Shown here: positions 35,257-45,257 of the stretch, piece after piece
How positions within the stretch are numbered: position 1 is the stretch's first letter
How the letters are laid out: each line of letters begins with the position of its first letter
DNA from: Peristeroidobacter soli
GTDB taxonomy: Bacteria; Pseudomonadota; Gammaproteobacteria; Steroidobacterales; Steroidobacteraceae
Assembly: GCF_004138485.1 (NCBI RefSeq)
Contig: NZ_ML142848.1
Location: 904,640 to 968,639 of the forward strand
Direction: 5' to 3'
DNA length: 64,000 nucleotides
The notes under the pieces: model-generated
Database searches by the model: none
What the model saw: the letters and a program-made list of their open reading frames with translations, nothing else
What the model was told of the DNA's origin: nothing
Position numbers and translations under genes: made by a program

Positions 35257-35727
35257 TCAGGCCCGATGGTACGGATGACCTTTGATGATCATCACCGCGC
35301 GATACAGCGCCTCGGCCAACACGACGCGCGCCAAAGCATGAGGCAACGTCAGCCCGGACAGCGACCATCGAAACTCCGCCCTCGCATCAACCTCCGGCGC
35401 CAACCCCTCCGGCCCACCGATGCAAAACACGACGTCGCGACCGTCCCGCGCGCGAGTCTGGAGAAACTGAGCGAGCTGCTCACTGGAAACGTTCTTGCCG
35501 CCAACCTGGAGGGCCACGACGTACGCGCCCTGGGGGATGGCAGCGAGCATCTTCTCGCCTTCCCTGGCGATGGCTTGCGCCGGGGGGCTGGACCCGGCGC
35601 GCTGGCCGAGCGCGATTTCTTTTAGTTCGAGCTTGTAATCGCGCGTGAACCGGCCCGCGTAGTCCTCGAAACCGGCGTTGACCCAGTCAGGCAGCTTCGT
35701 CCCCGCTGCTACTACGATCAGCCGCAT
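35257..35727 (-). CDS. rlmH: 23S rRNA pseudouridine-1915 N3-methyltransferase
   Basis: 156 aa, SPOUT methyltransferase (E. coli 155). Start MRLIVVAAGTKLPDWVNAGF, SAM-binding knot FCIGGPEGLAPEV, and the C-terminal LTLPHALARVVLAEALYRA ... GHPYHRA are all intact. It follows rsfS by 21 nt, as in most gammaproteobacteria. Confidence 0.97.
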   Translation of the reverse strand: MRLIVVAAGTKLPDWVNAGFEDYAGRFTRDYKLELKEIALGQRAGSSPPAQAIAREGEKMLAAIPQGAYVVALQVGGKNVSSEQLAQFLQTRARDGRDVVFCIGGPEGLAPEVDARAEFRWSLSGLTLPHALARVVLAEALYRAVMIIKGHPYHRA

Positions 35728-35748
35728 GAGTGGTTCACAAACCTGGGT

Positions 35749-36285
35749 TCAAGCGCTCTGCTCGGCCGCCTCACGGCGCGCGGCGCTCACGTCCCACAGG
35801 CTCTCGAGCCGATAGAACTCACGCACCTTCGGCAACATGATGTGCACGATCACGTCGCCCATGTCGACCAGCACCCACTCGCCATCGCGCTCGCCCTCCA
35901 CGCCCATCGGCCGGAAGCCGGCCTTCTTGGCATGCTCGACCACCCGATCGGCGATCGAACGCACGTGACGATCGGAGTTGCCGCTGGCGATGATCATGGT
36001 GTCGGTGATGTCGGTGAGCTTGGTCACCGCCAGCACTTTCACGTTCACGGCCTTCATCTCATCGAGCGCATGCTCCACGACCGAAACCACCGGCTGCTGC
36101 TTCGCCGCCGTTACAGCGGGAGCCTTGCTCGCGGCGGCCTTCTTCTTGGCAGCGGGAGCCGGGCCTTTACTCGCCATCTTCTTACGGGCGGTGCTCAGCT
36201 TGGTCACATTGGCAGGCGCCTTGGAAGGTACCTTCTTCTTGGCGCTGGAGGGTCGGGAAGTTTTTTTCGCTCGCTTGACGGCCAT
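35749..36285 (-). CDS. rsfS: ribosomal silencing factor RsfS with Lys/Ala-rich N-terminal extension
   Basis: 178 aa from ATG 36285, which has AGAGGTGA as Shine-Dalgarno. The RsfS domain covers residues 68-170 (VEHALDEMKAVNVKVLAVTK, TDTMIIASGNSDRHVRSIAD, EGERDGEWVLVDMGDVIVHI). RsfS binds L14 and blocks subunit joining in starvation. The first 60 or so residues (MAVKRAKKTSRPSSAKKKVP and so on) are Lys/Ala/Ser/Pro low complexity, absent from typical 105-115 aa homologs, and resemble histone H1 tails. A longer frame upstream to 36444 runs into nadD and was rejected. The nadD stop is 3 nt away. Confidence 0.92.
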   Translation of the reverse strand: MAVKRAKKTSRPSSAKKKVPSKAPANVTKLSTARKKMASKGPAPAAKKKAAASKAPAVTAAKQQPVVSVVEHALDEMKAVNVKVLAVTKLTDITDTMIIASGNSDRHVRSIADRVVEHAKKAGFRPMGVEGERDGEWVLVDMGDVIVHIMLPKVREFYRLESLWDVSAARREAAEQSA

Positions 36286-36287
36286 GC

Positions 36288-36935
36288 TCACCTCTTGGGT
36301 TGCGACTTGTAACAGCCGGTCTGCTCGATGATCGCCCGGACCGAATCGGGCATCAGGTAACGCGGATCGCGACCCATCGCGATCAACTTGCGCACCTCGG
36401 TGGATGAAATTTCCAGCTGCGTCACCGCGTGAATGTAGATGCACCCGGCGCGTTGCTCGTGCAGATCGTTGATGCGGCCCGTGCCGCGATCCACCAGCAG
36501 CTCGCCCAACGGGCCCATGCTCGGCGCGCGCCAGCCGGGACGATGCGCCACGACCAGATGCGCCAGCTCCAGCAGTTCACGCCACTGGTGCCATTTCGGC
36601 AAGCCTAGAAATGCGTCCATGCCGACGATCAGACACAGCGAGTGGTCGGGAAAGTCCGCTCGCAAGGTCCGCATGGTATCGACCGAATAAGACAATCCTT
36701 CGCGCCGGATCTCGCGATCGTCGACGGTGAAGCCCGGCTGACCTTCGGTGGCGGCCCTGACCATGGCGAGGCGCTGTTCGGCGTCCGCCACGGTCGTATC
36801 ACGATGCGGCGGCGTGCCGGCCGGCATGAAGCGCATCTCGTTCAGTCGCAGCGCTTGCAGCAACTCAAAGGCGGTGCGCAGATGACCGAAATGAATCGGA
36901 TCGAAGGTGCCGCCGAAAATACCGATCGTCGTCAT
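36288..36935 (-). CDS. nadD: nicotinate-nucleotide adenylyltransferase
   Basis: 215 aa. Converts nicotinate mononucleotide and ATP to deamido-NAD. Motifs are GIFGGTFDPIHFGHLRTAFE, MPAGTPPHRDTT, LIVGMDAFLGLPKWHQWREL and EISSTEVRKLIAMGRDPRYL. It sits 19 nt after holA and 2 nt before rsfS in the conserved holA-nadD-rsfS-rlmH row. Confidence 0.96.
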   Translation of the reverse strand: MTTIGIFGGTFDPIHFGHLRTAFELLQALRLNEMRFMPAGTPPHRDTTVADAEQRLAMVRAATEGQPGFTVDDREIRREGLSYSVDTMRTLRADFPDHSLCLIVGMDAFLGLPKWHQWRELLELAHLVVAHRPGWRAPSMGPLGELLVDRGTGRINDLHEQRAGCIYIHAVTQLEISSTEVRKLIAMGRDPRYLMPDSVRAIIEQTGCYKSQPKR

Positions 36936-36954
36936 GATGAAAGCGTCATGCAGG

Positions 36955-37977
36955 TCAGGCGGCGGTCGCGAGCCTGAGGCCGGCGAGCCCCGCCACCAGG
37001 CGTTCGAACTCCAGCCACGGATCGCTGCGGATCACGCCCTTGATCATGCGATCGGCGCGTTCGGCGCTGAGCAACAGCTCGCGCACGGTTTTCGGCTTGA
37101 GTCGTGACAAAGCCTGTTTCATCGCTGGCTGACGATTGCGCCACACGTAGAGTGCATTCATGGCGCTGTCGGCGCTCTGGCCCCGACGCATCAGGTGCTG
37201 GCAGCGTGCGATCCATTGCAGATCTTTGTTCAGGGCCCAGAGCACGATGGGCGGCTCGATATCTTCGCCACGCAAGCCTTCCAGCACGCGCAGCGCTCGA
37301 GCGACGTTGCCTTTCATCGCCGCGTCACCCAGTTGCAGGACATCGAAGCGCGCACTGTCGGCGACTGCATCGACGATCGTATCCGCAGTGACCGGGCCCG
37401 GCGGCAGCAACAGCGCGAGCTTTTCGACTTCCTGATGCGCGGCCAGCAGATTGCCTTCGACGCGCTCGGCGAGCAGCGTCGCCGCCTCGCTATCGGCTTT
37501 GAGATTCTGTTTGGCGAGGCGTTCGCGAATCCATGCCGGCAGGCGCGCCAGCTCCAGCGGCCAGATCTGCACGACCACGCCGTGCTTCTCGATGGCGCTG
37601 ACCCAGCGCGAGTTCTGTACGCGACCATCCATCTTGCCGGTGATGATCAGCACCAGGTTGTCGGCCGACGGCTCGGTCGCCAGCTCGATGATGGCATCGG
37701 CGCCCTGCTCGCCCGGCGTCGGATTGGTCATCCGGATCTCGATGATCTTGCGCTCGGCGAACAGCGACATGGCCTTGCTGTTGGAAAGCAACGCCTGCCA
37801 GTCGAAGCCGCGCTCGACCACGTTCAACTCGCGCTCGGTGAAACCCTGGCTGCGGGCACGCGCGCGCACGGCATCGGCCGCTTCGTTGACCAATAGGGGC
37901 TCGTCGCCAGAGATCAGATAGACAGGCGCGAGCCGCGACAGACTGGCCGCGAGTGTTTCGCCGGAGAGCTTCACAGC
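36955..37977 (-). CDS. holA: DNA polymerase III subunit delta
   Basis: Clamp-loader delta subunit, 340 aa from GTG 37977, which gives MKLSGETLAASLSRLAPVYL in agreement with other HolA proteins; GTG 37992 adds five residues. Family motifs are VYLISGDEPLLVNEAADAVR, FAERKIIEIRM, and LARLPAWIRERLAKQNLKAD. In most gammaproteobacteria lptE sits directly upstream; here 285 nt of non-coding DNA and then plus-strand accessory genes lie upstream, so holA needs a promoter of its own in 37993-38277. Confidence 0.93.
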   Translation of the reverse strand, partial: AVKLSGETLAASLSRLAPVYLISGDEPLLVNEAADAVRARARSQGFTERELNVVERGFDWQALLSNSKAMSLFAERKIIEIRMTNPTPGEQGADAIIELATEPSADNLVLIITGKMDGRVQNSRWVSAIEKHGVVVQIWPLELARLPAWIRERLAKQNLKADSEAATLLAERVEGNLLAAHQEVEKLALLLPPGPVTADTIVDAVADSARFDVLQLGDAAMKGNVARALRVLEGLRGEDIEPPIVLWALNKDLQWIARCQHLMRRGQSADSAMNALYVWRNRQPAMKQALSRLKPKTVRELLLSAERADRMIKGVIRSDPWLEFERLVAGLAGLRLATAA

Positions 37978-37992
37978 GTAGCGCCGGAGCAC

Positions 37993-38277
37993 CGGCGTGA
38001 AGTTGCGGCGGACACGGCAGGAAGGATCGAAAACACTCGCGCCAAAATAACTTGCGCCTGAATTGCGGGAGGAACGCGGACTGATTGCGATGGCGGCGAT
38101 TATGGCCCAAGCCGGTCGCGAAGCGCCAGTTGCGGCGGCCGTTGTATCGCCCCCACAACGGTGCTTTTACTCAGGATTCGGTCAGGACCCGCTGGTATTG
38201 TGCTTGGCAAGAGACAGGTCCTCCGTTAGCTTACGCGGCTGAGGGTGTTGCAAACCCCTCGAGTTTCTGACCAGCAC
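37993..38277. other. intergenic region at the holA side of the accessory block
   Basis: About 285 nt with no supported gene. It must contain promoters for holA (minus) and the DUF2946-TonB pair (plus). A short hairpin (GAGGG...CCCTC, about 38241-38260) precedes the DUF2946 start. No cobalamin riboswitch or clear Zur/Fur box was recognised. Confidence 0.4.
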
Positions 38278-38589
38278 ATGTCCATTTTCCACCTGGCACG
38301 CAATCCACCAGCCTGGCTACGAGCGGCGCTCGTATGCTTGCTGTTGGCGTTTGCCGTGGATTCGATCGCGCACGTCGTCCATCAGCACGACGACACGGTC
38401 AAAACAGTCGGCGCTCACGGCCCGGCGTGCGGCTACTGTGCCGCCTTCGACGGGCTGATCGATGCCCCCAAGCAAAGCTACGCCGCCGTCAACGCCGTCA
38501 CCGTCGTTACTTATGTAGCGCCGGTTGCCGATGTTTCAGTTTCCTTCCGCCCCGCCGTCACCGCGCAGCCGCGCGGCCCGCCTCGATAA
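38278..38589 (+). CDS. DUF2946-like small membrane/periplasmic protein
   Basis: 103 aa from ATG 38278. One hydrophobic segment (AALVCLLLAFAVDSIAHVV), a His pair (HVVHQHDD) and a Cys pair in PACGYCAAFDG. This pattern, the length, and the place just before a TonB-dependent receptor fit the DUF2946 group, often found in metal-related loci. A metal-binding role is inference from the His and Cys residues. The TonB receptor start is 115 nt downstream. Confidence 0.7.
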   Translation: MSIFHLARNPPAWLRAALVCLLLAFAVDSIAHVVHQHDDTVKTVGAHGPACGYCAAFDGLIDAPKQSYAAVNAVTVVTYVAPVADVSVSFRPAVTAQPRGPPR

Positions 38590-38704
38590 CTCGCAGTCCC
38601 TTAGTCATTCCTCGCCCTGACCGGTGAGGTCGTTGCTCGTGCGATCGAAGTCCACAACACCGGACCGTCGCGCGAGTCGCTGCAGTTATTCAGGAATGTT
38701 TGTC

Positions 38705-40693
38705 ATGCGCCGTTCTCATTTGTTACGCGTAGCCGTGGCCGCGTTGATGGTCAGCCACGCCGCTTTGTCCCAGGAATCCAAGACCGAGGAAGTGGTGGTC
38801 ACATCCTCGGCGCTGCGTGAAAACCCACTCGATGTCGCGCAACCCACTTCGGTCATGTCGGGCGACGATTTGCGCCGTCAGATCGCCGGCAGCATCGGCG
38901 AAACCCTGTCGAGCCAGTTGGGCGTCAGCTCGACCTACTTCGGCCCGAGCGCCAGCCGGCCGGTGATTCGCGGTCTGGCCGGAGATCGCGTGCAGGTCCT
39001 GCAGGACGGCCTGGCGTCGCTGGACGTTTCCAGTCTCAGCCAGGATCACGCCGTCACGCTGGAAACGGTGGTGTCGCAGCAGATCGAGATCGTCAAAGGT
39101 CCGGCCGCACTCCTGTACGGCAGCGGCGCCTCGGGCGGCCTGGTGAATGTCGTCAGCACGCGCGTGCCGACCGAAGTGCCGGCGCAGCCGATCACTGGCG
39201 CCGTCGAAGTTCGTGGCGATACCGCCAGTGAAGAGCGCACCGGCGCTTTCAGTCTGGATGGCGGCGCGGGCAACTTCGCTTTCCACGCCGACTACTTCGA
39301 TCGCGAGACCGACGACGTGGAAATCCCCGGCTTTGCCCAGTCCGACGCCCTGCGCCGTCAGCTGATCGAGGCCGGCGAAGAGCCGGACGACATTCGCGGC
39401 CACATTCCGAACACTCAGGGTGAAGCGAGCGGTGGCGCGATCGGCGGCTCGTACATCGGTCAGCAAGGGCTCGCCGGCCTGTCCTATAGCCGTTACGAAA
39501 CCACCTACGGCATCCCGGGCGAGGCAGAGGCCTTCATCGACATGAAGCAGGATCGCTTCGACGGCAAGGCGGAGCTCGACCTGGAAGGCACGATCAAGAA
39601 GCTGCGTCTCACCGGCGCGTACAACGACTACACCCACACCGAGTTCGAAGCCCCCGGCGAACCCGGCACCGTGTTCAACCAGAATGCGTACGAGCTGCGC
39701 TTCGCCGCCGATCACGAGTTCGGCAACGGCTGGCGCGGCACGACCGGCCTGCAATACGTCGACGTGGACTTCGAAGCCATTGGCGAAGAAGCCTTCGTGC
39801 CCAGCTCCACGACGCAGACGTTGAGTGTGTTCGCGTTCGAAGAGCATCACTTCGAGAGCTGGACGATCGAGCTGGGCGCGCGCGCCGAACAGCAGAAGAT
39901 CGACGTGAACGCAGCTCTGCCCGACTACGACGAGACTGCCATCAGCCTGTCCGCCGGCGCCGTGTGGGACTTCGCGGAAGATCACGCCCTGGCGCTGAAT
40001 CTGACCCGCACCCAGCGCAACCCGCAGGCGGCCGAGCTGTACGCCGACGGTCCGCACATCGCCGCGCAACGCTACGAGGTCGGCGATACAAATCTGGATA
40101 AGGAAACCTCAGTCACGGCCGACCTGTCGCTGCGTCATACGGGCGACAACCTCAGCTGGGTGGTGAGCGCCTTCTACAACGACTACACCGATTACATCTA
40201 CGCCTCGCCGACGGGCGATATCGAAGACGATCTGCCGGTGTACGTCTATCTGCAGGACGGCGCGAAATTTCATGGCTTCGAGGCCGAGGTGAACGTGCCG
40301 CTGCTGGATGACGGCAATCGCCATCTGGGACTGCGGCTCGCGTCCGACTATGTGCGGGGCAAGCTCGATAACGGCGAGGATCTGCCGCAGATTCCGCCGC
40401 TGCGTTTCGGCGCCGGCCTGCACTACGACCAGGATGCCTGGCACATCGGTGCTCAAGCGTTCTACTACAGCAAGCAGGACAAGGTCGCGACCAACGAGCT
40501 GCCGACCGACAGTTTCGTGCTGGCCGAAATGGATGCGAGCTATCGGGTGCCGGTGGGATCGACCAGCGTGTTCCTGTTCCTGCGTGGTACGAACCTGCTC
40601 GACGAAGACGCGCGCCAGCACGCGTCGCCGCTGAAGGACATCGCACCGCTTGCCGGCCGCTCGTGGCACATCGGCGCGCGCGCGGAGTTCTGA
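38705..40693 (+). CDS. TonB-dependent outer-membrane receptor (ZnuD-like)
   Basis: 662 aa from ATG 38705, which has CAGGA nine nt upstream; ATG 38696 is the alternative. Signal peptide MRRSHLLRVAVAALMVSHAA. TonB box-like TEEVVVTSS, then the plug domain with FGPSASRPVIRGLAGDRVQV and KGPAALLYGSGASGGLVNVV. The 22-strand barrel follows and ends in a terminal Phe (HIGARAEF). The plug sequence resembles the zinc receptor ZnuD of Neisseria, and with DUF2946 upstream a metal substrate is likely. The His-rich loop of ZnuD is not obvious here, so the substrate remains open. Confidence 0.88.
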   Translation: MRRSHLLRVAVAALMVSHAALSQESKTEEVVVTSSALRENPLDVAQPTSVMSGDDLRRQIAGSIGETLSSQLGVSSTYFGPSASRPVIRGLAGDRVQVLQDGLASLDVSSLSQDHAVTLETVVSQQIEIVKGPAALLYGSGASGGLVNVVSTRVPTEVPAQPITGAVEVRGDTASEERTGAFSLDGGAGNFAFHADYFDRETDDVEIPGFAQSDALRRQLIEAGEEPDDIRGHIPNTQGEASGGAIGGSYIGQQGLAGLSYSRYETTYGIPGEAEAFIDMKQDRFDGKAELDLEGTIKKLRLTGAYNDYTHTEFEAPGEPGTVFNQNAYELRFAADHEFGNGWRGTTGLQYVDVDFEAIGEEAFVPSSTTQTLSVFAFEEHHFESWTIELGARAEQQKIDVNAALPDYDETAISLSAGAVWDFAEDHALALNLTRTQRNPQAAELYADGPHIAAQRYEVGDTNLDKETSVTADLSLRHTGDNLSWVVSAFYNDYTDYIYASPTGDIEDDLPVYVYLQDGAKFHGFEAEVNVPLLDDGNRHLGLRLASDYVRGKLDNGEDLPQIPPLRFGAGLHYDQDAWHIGAQAFYYSKQDKVATNELPTDSFVLAEMDASYRVPVGSTSVFLFLRGTNLLDEDARQHASPLKDIAPLAGRSWHIGARAEF

Positions 40694-40702
40694 CAATCTA
40701 GA

Positions 40703-40731
40703 AAGGGGACAGATTTATAATCTGTCCCCTT
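40703..40731. repeat. solitary GGGGACAGATT hairpin
   Basis: Perfect 13-bp inverted repeat 40703-40715 / 40719-40731 with a TAT loop, reading AAGGGGACAGATT-TAT-AATCTGTCCCCTT. It lies between the convergent receptor and MCP genes (10 nt and 14 nt away). It has no U-tract. The sequence strongly resembles the GGGGACAGATTTATT-type hairpins that accompany REP-associated (Y1) transposases in many proteobacteria, though no transposase is present here. Confidence 0.7.
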
Positions 40732-40744
40732 CCGGTGGTAGTCG

Positions 40745-42361
40745 TTACGCAGCCTCGGCGTAAGACTCTTGCTGTTCACCATGACTGACGCTCGGGCCCG
40801 CAACGTACGACGCGCGGCCCGATGAACCAAACCGGAAGAACGACACCAGTTCCTGCAACCGCTGCGCCTGCTGTTGCATGGACTTCGCGGCCGCGGCGGA
40901 CTCTTCCACCAACGCCGCGTTCTGCTGGGTCGCCGTGTCCATGTTCGCGATGGCGTGATTGATCTGATCGATACCGGTCGACTGCTCGGAGGTCGCCGCC
41001 GCGATCTCGGCGACGATGTTCGTCACCTTCGCCACGCCACTGACGATATCCGCCAGCGACTTGCCCGAATTACCGACCAGTTGCGAACCCGAGTCGACCT
41101 TGCCGACCGAATCGCTGATCAAGCCCTTGATCTCACGCGCCGCCGTGGCGCTGCGCTGAGCGAGGCTGCGCACTTCACCGGCCACGACCGCGAAGCCGCG
41201 CCCCTGCTCACCCGCGCGGGCCGCTTCCACTGCTGCGTTCAACGCGAGCAGGTTCGTCTGGAACGCGATCTCGTCGATCACGCCGATGATGTCCTCGATA
41301 CGTTTGCTGGACGAAGTGATCTCACCCATCGCACCGACCGCGCGCTGAACGGCCACACCGCCCTGGTCCGCCTGCGTGCGCGTGTTCGAGGCGATCTGAT
41401 TCGCATGTTTCGCGTTCTCGGCGTTCTGTTTCACCGTCGCGGTCATCTCTTCGATGCTCGCGGCGGTTTCTTCCAGCGCCGCAGCCTGCTCCTGCGTGCG
41501 CTGACTCAGGTCGTCGCTGCCCTGGGAGAGCTGACTCGCGGCACGATCCACTTCGGCGGCGCTCTCGCTCACTTGCGACATGGTCTCCATCAACTTCGTG
41601 TCCATGTCCTTCAGGCTGCGCAGCAGCGCTGAGATCTCGTCGCTGCCGCTGGTATCGACCTGATTGCCCAGCTCACCGCGGCTCACGCGACGGGCCAGAT
41701 CTTCGGCGCGCGCCAGGCCGCTGGAAATATGCTTCGTCAGCAACACCGCGAACCACACCGCCACCACCAGCGCGGCCACGAAACAGCCGAGCATGACGTT
41801 GCGATCGCGGTTCAATTCGCCCTGCGCGCGCACGATCATTTCAGCTGCGGCCGCCTCACGCGCCTTCGCCAACTGCTCGGTCGTCACATCCATGCGATCG
41901 ATCACCGGCTCGATGGCATCGATACGAATCTTCGCGGCAGCGTCATAGTCACCCGCCAGCAGCAAGTCGATTTCTTTCTTGCCGGCGTCGACGATGGCGG
42001 CGCGCTGCGACTTGATGTCCTCGAGCAGGCTGCGCTCCCGGTCGCTCAAGGGATATTTGCTGAACAGCTCGGTCAGCTCGTTGATCCGGGCGCGATTCTG
42101 CTTGACCTGCTCGTAGTTCTTTTGGGTGAACGCCGGATCACGATGCGCGTAGCCTTCGAGCCGGTATTGCTGACTCTGCAGCGAGCGCTGGTAGATCTCG
42201 TTGATCTGGGTGATGGGCACGAGGTTCTCGGCCTGCAACTGCTCCATGCGCAGCGAGCTGGCGTTGAACGCGCTGAGCGCGACACCGCACACCACCAGCA
42301 TGGCGACAGCCAGTACGCCCAGATTCACGTACATCCGGGTTTTGATCGTGAGCATCGACAT
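40745..42361 (-). CDS. methyl-accepting chemotaxis protein (4HB sensor, no C-terminal tether)
   Basis: 538 aa from ATG 42361. TM1 ([20 protein letters not shown]), a four-helix-bundle periplasmic domain (residues 35-190), TM2 ([20 protein letters not shown]), HAMP, then a Tsr-class signalling domain with the invariant hairpin tip [20 protein letters not shown] and [20 protein letters not shown]. The C-terminus is YAEAA and lacks a W-x-x-F pentapeptide. It is isolated from the che genes, inside the accessory block between holA and lptE. Confidence 0.92.
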   Translation of the reverse strand: MSMLTIKTRMYVNLGVLAVAMLVVCGVALSAFNASSLRMEQLQAENLVPITQINEIYQRSLQSQQYRLEGYAHRDPAFTQKNYEQVKQNRARINELTELFSKYPLSDRERSLLEDIKSQRAAIVDAGKKEIDLLLAGDYDAAAKIRIDAIEPVIDRMDVTTEQLAKAREAAAAEMIVRAQGELNRDRNVMLGCFVAALVVAVWFAVLLTKHISSGLARAEDLARRVSRGELGNQVDTSGSDEISALLRSLKDMDTKLMETMSQVSESAAEVDRAASQLSQGSDDLSQRTQEQAAALEETAASIEEMTATVKQNAENAKHANQIASNTRTQADQGGVAVQRAVGAMGEITSSSKRIEDIIGVIDEIAFQTNLLALNAAVEAARAGEQGRGFAVVAGEVRSLAQRSATAAREIKGLISDSVGKVDSGSQLVGNSGKSLADIVSGVAKVTNIVAEIAAATSEQSTGIDQINHAIANMDTATQQNAALVEESAAAAKSMQQQAQRLQELVSFFRFGSSGRASYVAGPSVSHGEQQESYAEAA

Positions 42362-42520
42362 GGACTTTCTTGCCTGTGTTGAGAAACGGGGCGTCCCGCG
42401 AGCAAACGCCGGCCGTGGCAAAATGCGGGATATGTCCGACTTATCGACCGATGCCGGCCGGGATGCAGCGTCCCGACATCGATTCAGGGATTGCCTGAAG
42501 CGCCACTGGGGCGATGGTCT

Positions 42521-43909
42521 ATGATCCCGGCCACGGTACCGGGGCCTGAAGGGGGAATCGATTTGTCTCTTTTTAGTGCGTCCAGCGCCGCTCTATTGGA
42601 GCGCGAGCAACGCCGTTTCATCTCGGAGCATCCCGAAACCCTACGTCGCGACAAGGCCTTGCGACAGCATTGGTTGAATGGCGTGCCCATGCATTGGATG
42701 ACGGACTGGCAGTTGCCGGCGCCGTTGATCCTGCGGGAAGCCTCCGGATCCACATTCACCGACGTCGACGGACGCAGGTATTCCGACTTCTGTTTGGGCG
42801 ATACGGGCGCGATGTTTGGTCACTCCCCACCCGCGGTCGCGAATGCGTTGAAACATCAAGCGTCGCACGGCTTGACCTGCATGCTGCCCACGGAACAAAC
42901 CGCACGTGCCGGTGAGCTGTTGGCCGAGCGCTTCGACCTGCCCTATTGGCAAATCACTCAAACAGCGACCGATGCGAATCGCGCGGTATTGCGTTGGGCT
43001 CGTGCGCTGACAGGTCGCAAACACATTCTGGTGTTCGACGGTTGCTATCACGGCTCGCTCGAAGACACCCTCGTCCGACTCGACCACGGCAACGTGGTCA
43101 CGCGGCCAGGACAGATCGGTCAGGTCGCCGACTTCGCATCCCATGCACGCGTAGTCGAGTTCAACGATCTCGCCGCGCTCGAAGCGGCGCTCGCGGACGG
43201 TGAGGTCGCCTGTTTGCTCGCCGAACCTGTCATGACCAACGCCGGCATGGTGTTGCCACGAGACGGCTTTTGGACGGAGGCACGCAAGCTCTGCTCTCGC
43301 TATCAGACCCTGCTCGCCATCGACGAAACTCACACACTCAGCAGCGGTCCGCGCGGACACGCGCATCGGCTCGGACTCGCGCCTGACTTCTTGATCGCCG
43401 GCAAGGCCATCGCCGGCGGCATGCCAACCGCCGTCTACGGCTTCACTGCCGAGCTCGCGAAACGGATGGAACATCTGCTCGAAACCAAGCCCTCGGGCCA
43501 TTCGGGTATGGGCACGACGTTGGCCGCGAACGCACTCGCAACCGCTGCGCTCGTCGCGTGCTTGCAGGATGTGATGACGAACGCTGCCTACGCTCACATG
43601 CTCACGCTCTCCACAGCGCTGGCGGACGGTTTGACGAAGCGCATCACCGAACGCGCCCTCCCCTGGCATGTCACGAGCGTCGGCGCACGCAGCGAGTTGG
43701 TTTTCACGCCGACGCCAGCACGGACCGCACGCGAGTCCCTGGCGGCCGCAGCGCCGATACTCGAACGTCTGTTGCATCTTTACCTGCTGAATCGGGGCGT
43801 GCTGGTCACGCCGTTCCACAACATGATGCTGGTGAGCCCCGCGACCACCGCCGACCAGGTGCAAGCGCTGCTCGAGCACTTCGATGAGTTCCTGCATGAA
43901 CTTCGATAA
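42521..43909 (+). CDS. class III aminotransferase (glutamate-1-semialdehyde aminomutase-like)
   Basis: 462 aa from ATG 42521. PLP-dependent fold type I: the cofactor Lys lies in [19 protein letters not shown], the substrate-phosphate loop in [32 protein letters not shown] and the Asp in [16 protein letters not shown] at 42563 in frame has GGGGG eight nt upstream and could be the true start. It overlaps the next gene by 26 nt. Paired with a glutamine synthetase-like enzyme, it probably works on an amine or amino acid pathway. The substrate is unknown and it should not be taken as HemL. Confidence 0.85.
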   Translation: MIPATVPGPEGGIDLSLFSASSAALLEREQRRFISEHPETLRRDKALRQHWLNGVPMHWMTDWQLPAPLILREASGSTFTDVDGRRYSDFCLGDTGAMFGHSPPAVANALKHQASHGLTCMLPTEQTARAGELLAERFDLPYWQITQTATDANRAVLRWARALTGRKHILVFDGCYHGSLEDTLVRLDHGNVVTRPGQIGQVADFASHARVVEFNDLAALEAALADGEVACLLAEPVMTNAGMVLPRDGFWTEARKLCSRYQTLLAIDETHTLSSGPRGHAHRLGLAPDFLIAGKAIAGGMPTAVYGFTAELAKRMEHLLETKPSGHSGMGTTLAANALATAALVACLQDVMTNAAYAHMLTLSTALADGLTKRITERALPWHVTSVGARSELVFTPTPARTARESLAAAAPILERLLHLYLLNRGVLVTPFHNMMLVSPATTADQVQALLEHFDEFLHELR

Positions 43910-45257
43910 CACCGCAGCCAGAACGTTTCTCGACGCGCACCCCGACGTGGCAGCCATCGAGCTGCTGATCACCGATCCCAACGGCGTGCCCAGAGGCAAG
44001 CTGATCGCGCGCGAAGAACTGCTCTCGCTTTACAACGACGGTCGCTGCGTCGCCGGCTCCATTCTCGGCCTCGATGTCACGGGTGAAGATGTGGAAGCGA
44101 CCGGGCTGGTCTGGTCGGTGGGCGATGCCGATCGTATCTGTCGCCCCGTGCCCGGCACGCTGGTGCGAGCGAATTGGATGTCTCGCCCCGGCGCGCAGGT
44201 GCTGATGACCATGTACGAAGCCGATGGCCGCCCATGCACTGCCGATCCAAGACATGCATTGGCTCGCTCGGTACAACGGTTACAGCAACTGGGATTGCGA
44301 GCAGTGGTTGCCGCCGAGATCGAGTTCTATCTGGTGGCGAGAGACGCGCAAGGAAAACTCGTGCCCGCCCCGGGACTGTTATCACAACGCGCCCCGCAAC
44401 GACTCGACTCCTATGGCCTCGGCAAGCTGCAGGACATGGCACCGCTCTTCGACGACATCTATGCCGGTGCTCGCGCGCAGGGACTGCCGCTGCGAACACT
44501 CATGTCTGAGTATGCTCCGGGCCAATACGAGATCACTCTGCTCCATCGCGACGACGCGTTACGCGCCATCGACGATGCGATCCTGTTCAAGCGCTTGCTC
44601 CGCGCCACTGCTCTGAAACATGGGCTGACCGCCTGCTTCATGCCAAAACCTTTCGCGGATCAGGCCGGCAGTGGCATGCACATGCACGTCAGCGTACAGG
44701 ACGAGAACGGCAACAACGCATTCGCCGCCGACGATCCTGCCGGCACGCCGCTACTAAGACACGCCATCGGCGGACTGCAAAAGACCATGGCCGAGAGCAT
44801 GCTGATATTCGCGCCCAACGCGAACTCGTATCGGCGCTTCCGTCATCACAGCTACGCGCCGATGGCACCGACCTGGGGCATCAACAATCGGTCCGTCAGT
44901 TTGCGCGTCCCGGCCGGTCCTCCAGCAAGCCGGCACATCGAACATCGGGTCAGCGGTGCGGACGCGAATCCCTATCTGGTCGCGGCGACCGTGCTCGCCG
45001 GCGTGCATGCCGGTATCACTGCCAAGCTCGACCCGGGTCCACCCATCACCGGCAATGGCTACGAGAGTGGTATCGCCGCCTCACTGCCGAGAGATTGGCT
45101 GGGCGCAATCAAAGCCGCCGACGACTCGATGTTCCTGCGCGAAGCGCTGGGCGAGGAATTCCTGCGGGCTTATCTCGCGATCAAGACCCAGGAATGGGAC
45201 AAGTACAACGCGCTGGTGCCCCCGACAGACCACGACTGGTACCTCGATAGCGTATAA
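43884..45257 (+). CDS. glutamine synthetase family protein (PuuA-like gamma-glutamyl ligase)
   Basis: 457 aa from ATG 43884 (ATG 43896 also possible). Features are VVAAEIEFYLV (metal-binding Glu pair), EYAPGQYEITL, GSGMHMHVSVQDENGNNAFA with the nucleotide/metal His, FAPNANSYRRF, WGINNRSVSLRVP, and EHRVSGADANPYLVAATVLA. The N-terminus (ELLITDPNGVPRGKLI) matches the PuuA group, which ligates glutamate to amines such as putrescine. It overlaps the aminotransferase upstream and leads to lysR, suggesting an amine-glutamylation and transamination route (inference). Confidence 0.88.
   Translation: MSSCMNFDNTAARTFLDAHPDVAAIELLITDPNGVPRGKLIAREELLSLYNDGRCVAGSILGLDVTGEDVEATGLVWSVGDADRICRPVPGTLVRANWMSRPGAQVLMTMYEADGRPCTADPRHALARSVQRLQQLGLRAVVAAEIEFYLVARDAQGKLVPAPGLLSQRAPQRLDSYGLGKLQDMAPLFDDIYAGARAQGLPLRTLMSEYAPGQYEITLLHRDDALRAIDDAILFKRLLRATALKHGLTACFMPKPFADQAGSGMHMHVSVQDENGNNAFAADDPAGTPLLRHAIGGLQKTMAESMLIFAPNANSYRRFRHHSYAPMAPTWGINNRSVSLRVPAGPPASRHIEHRVSGADANPYLVAATVLAGVHAGITAKLDPGPPITGNGYESGIAASLPRDWLGAIKAADDSMFLREALGEEFLRAYLAIKTQEWDKYNALVPPTDHDWYLDSV

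Noticed and set aside
38590-38704. cobalamin riboswitch, Zur box or Fur box before the DUF2946/TonB pair (also checked 37993-38277)
   Set aside because: No B12-box consensus or convincing palindromic metal-regulator site was found by eye.
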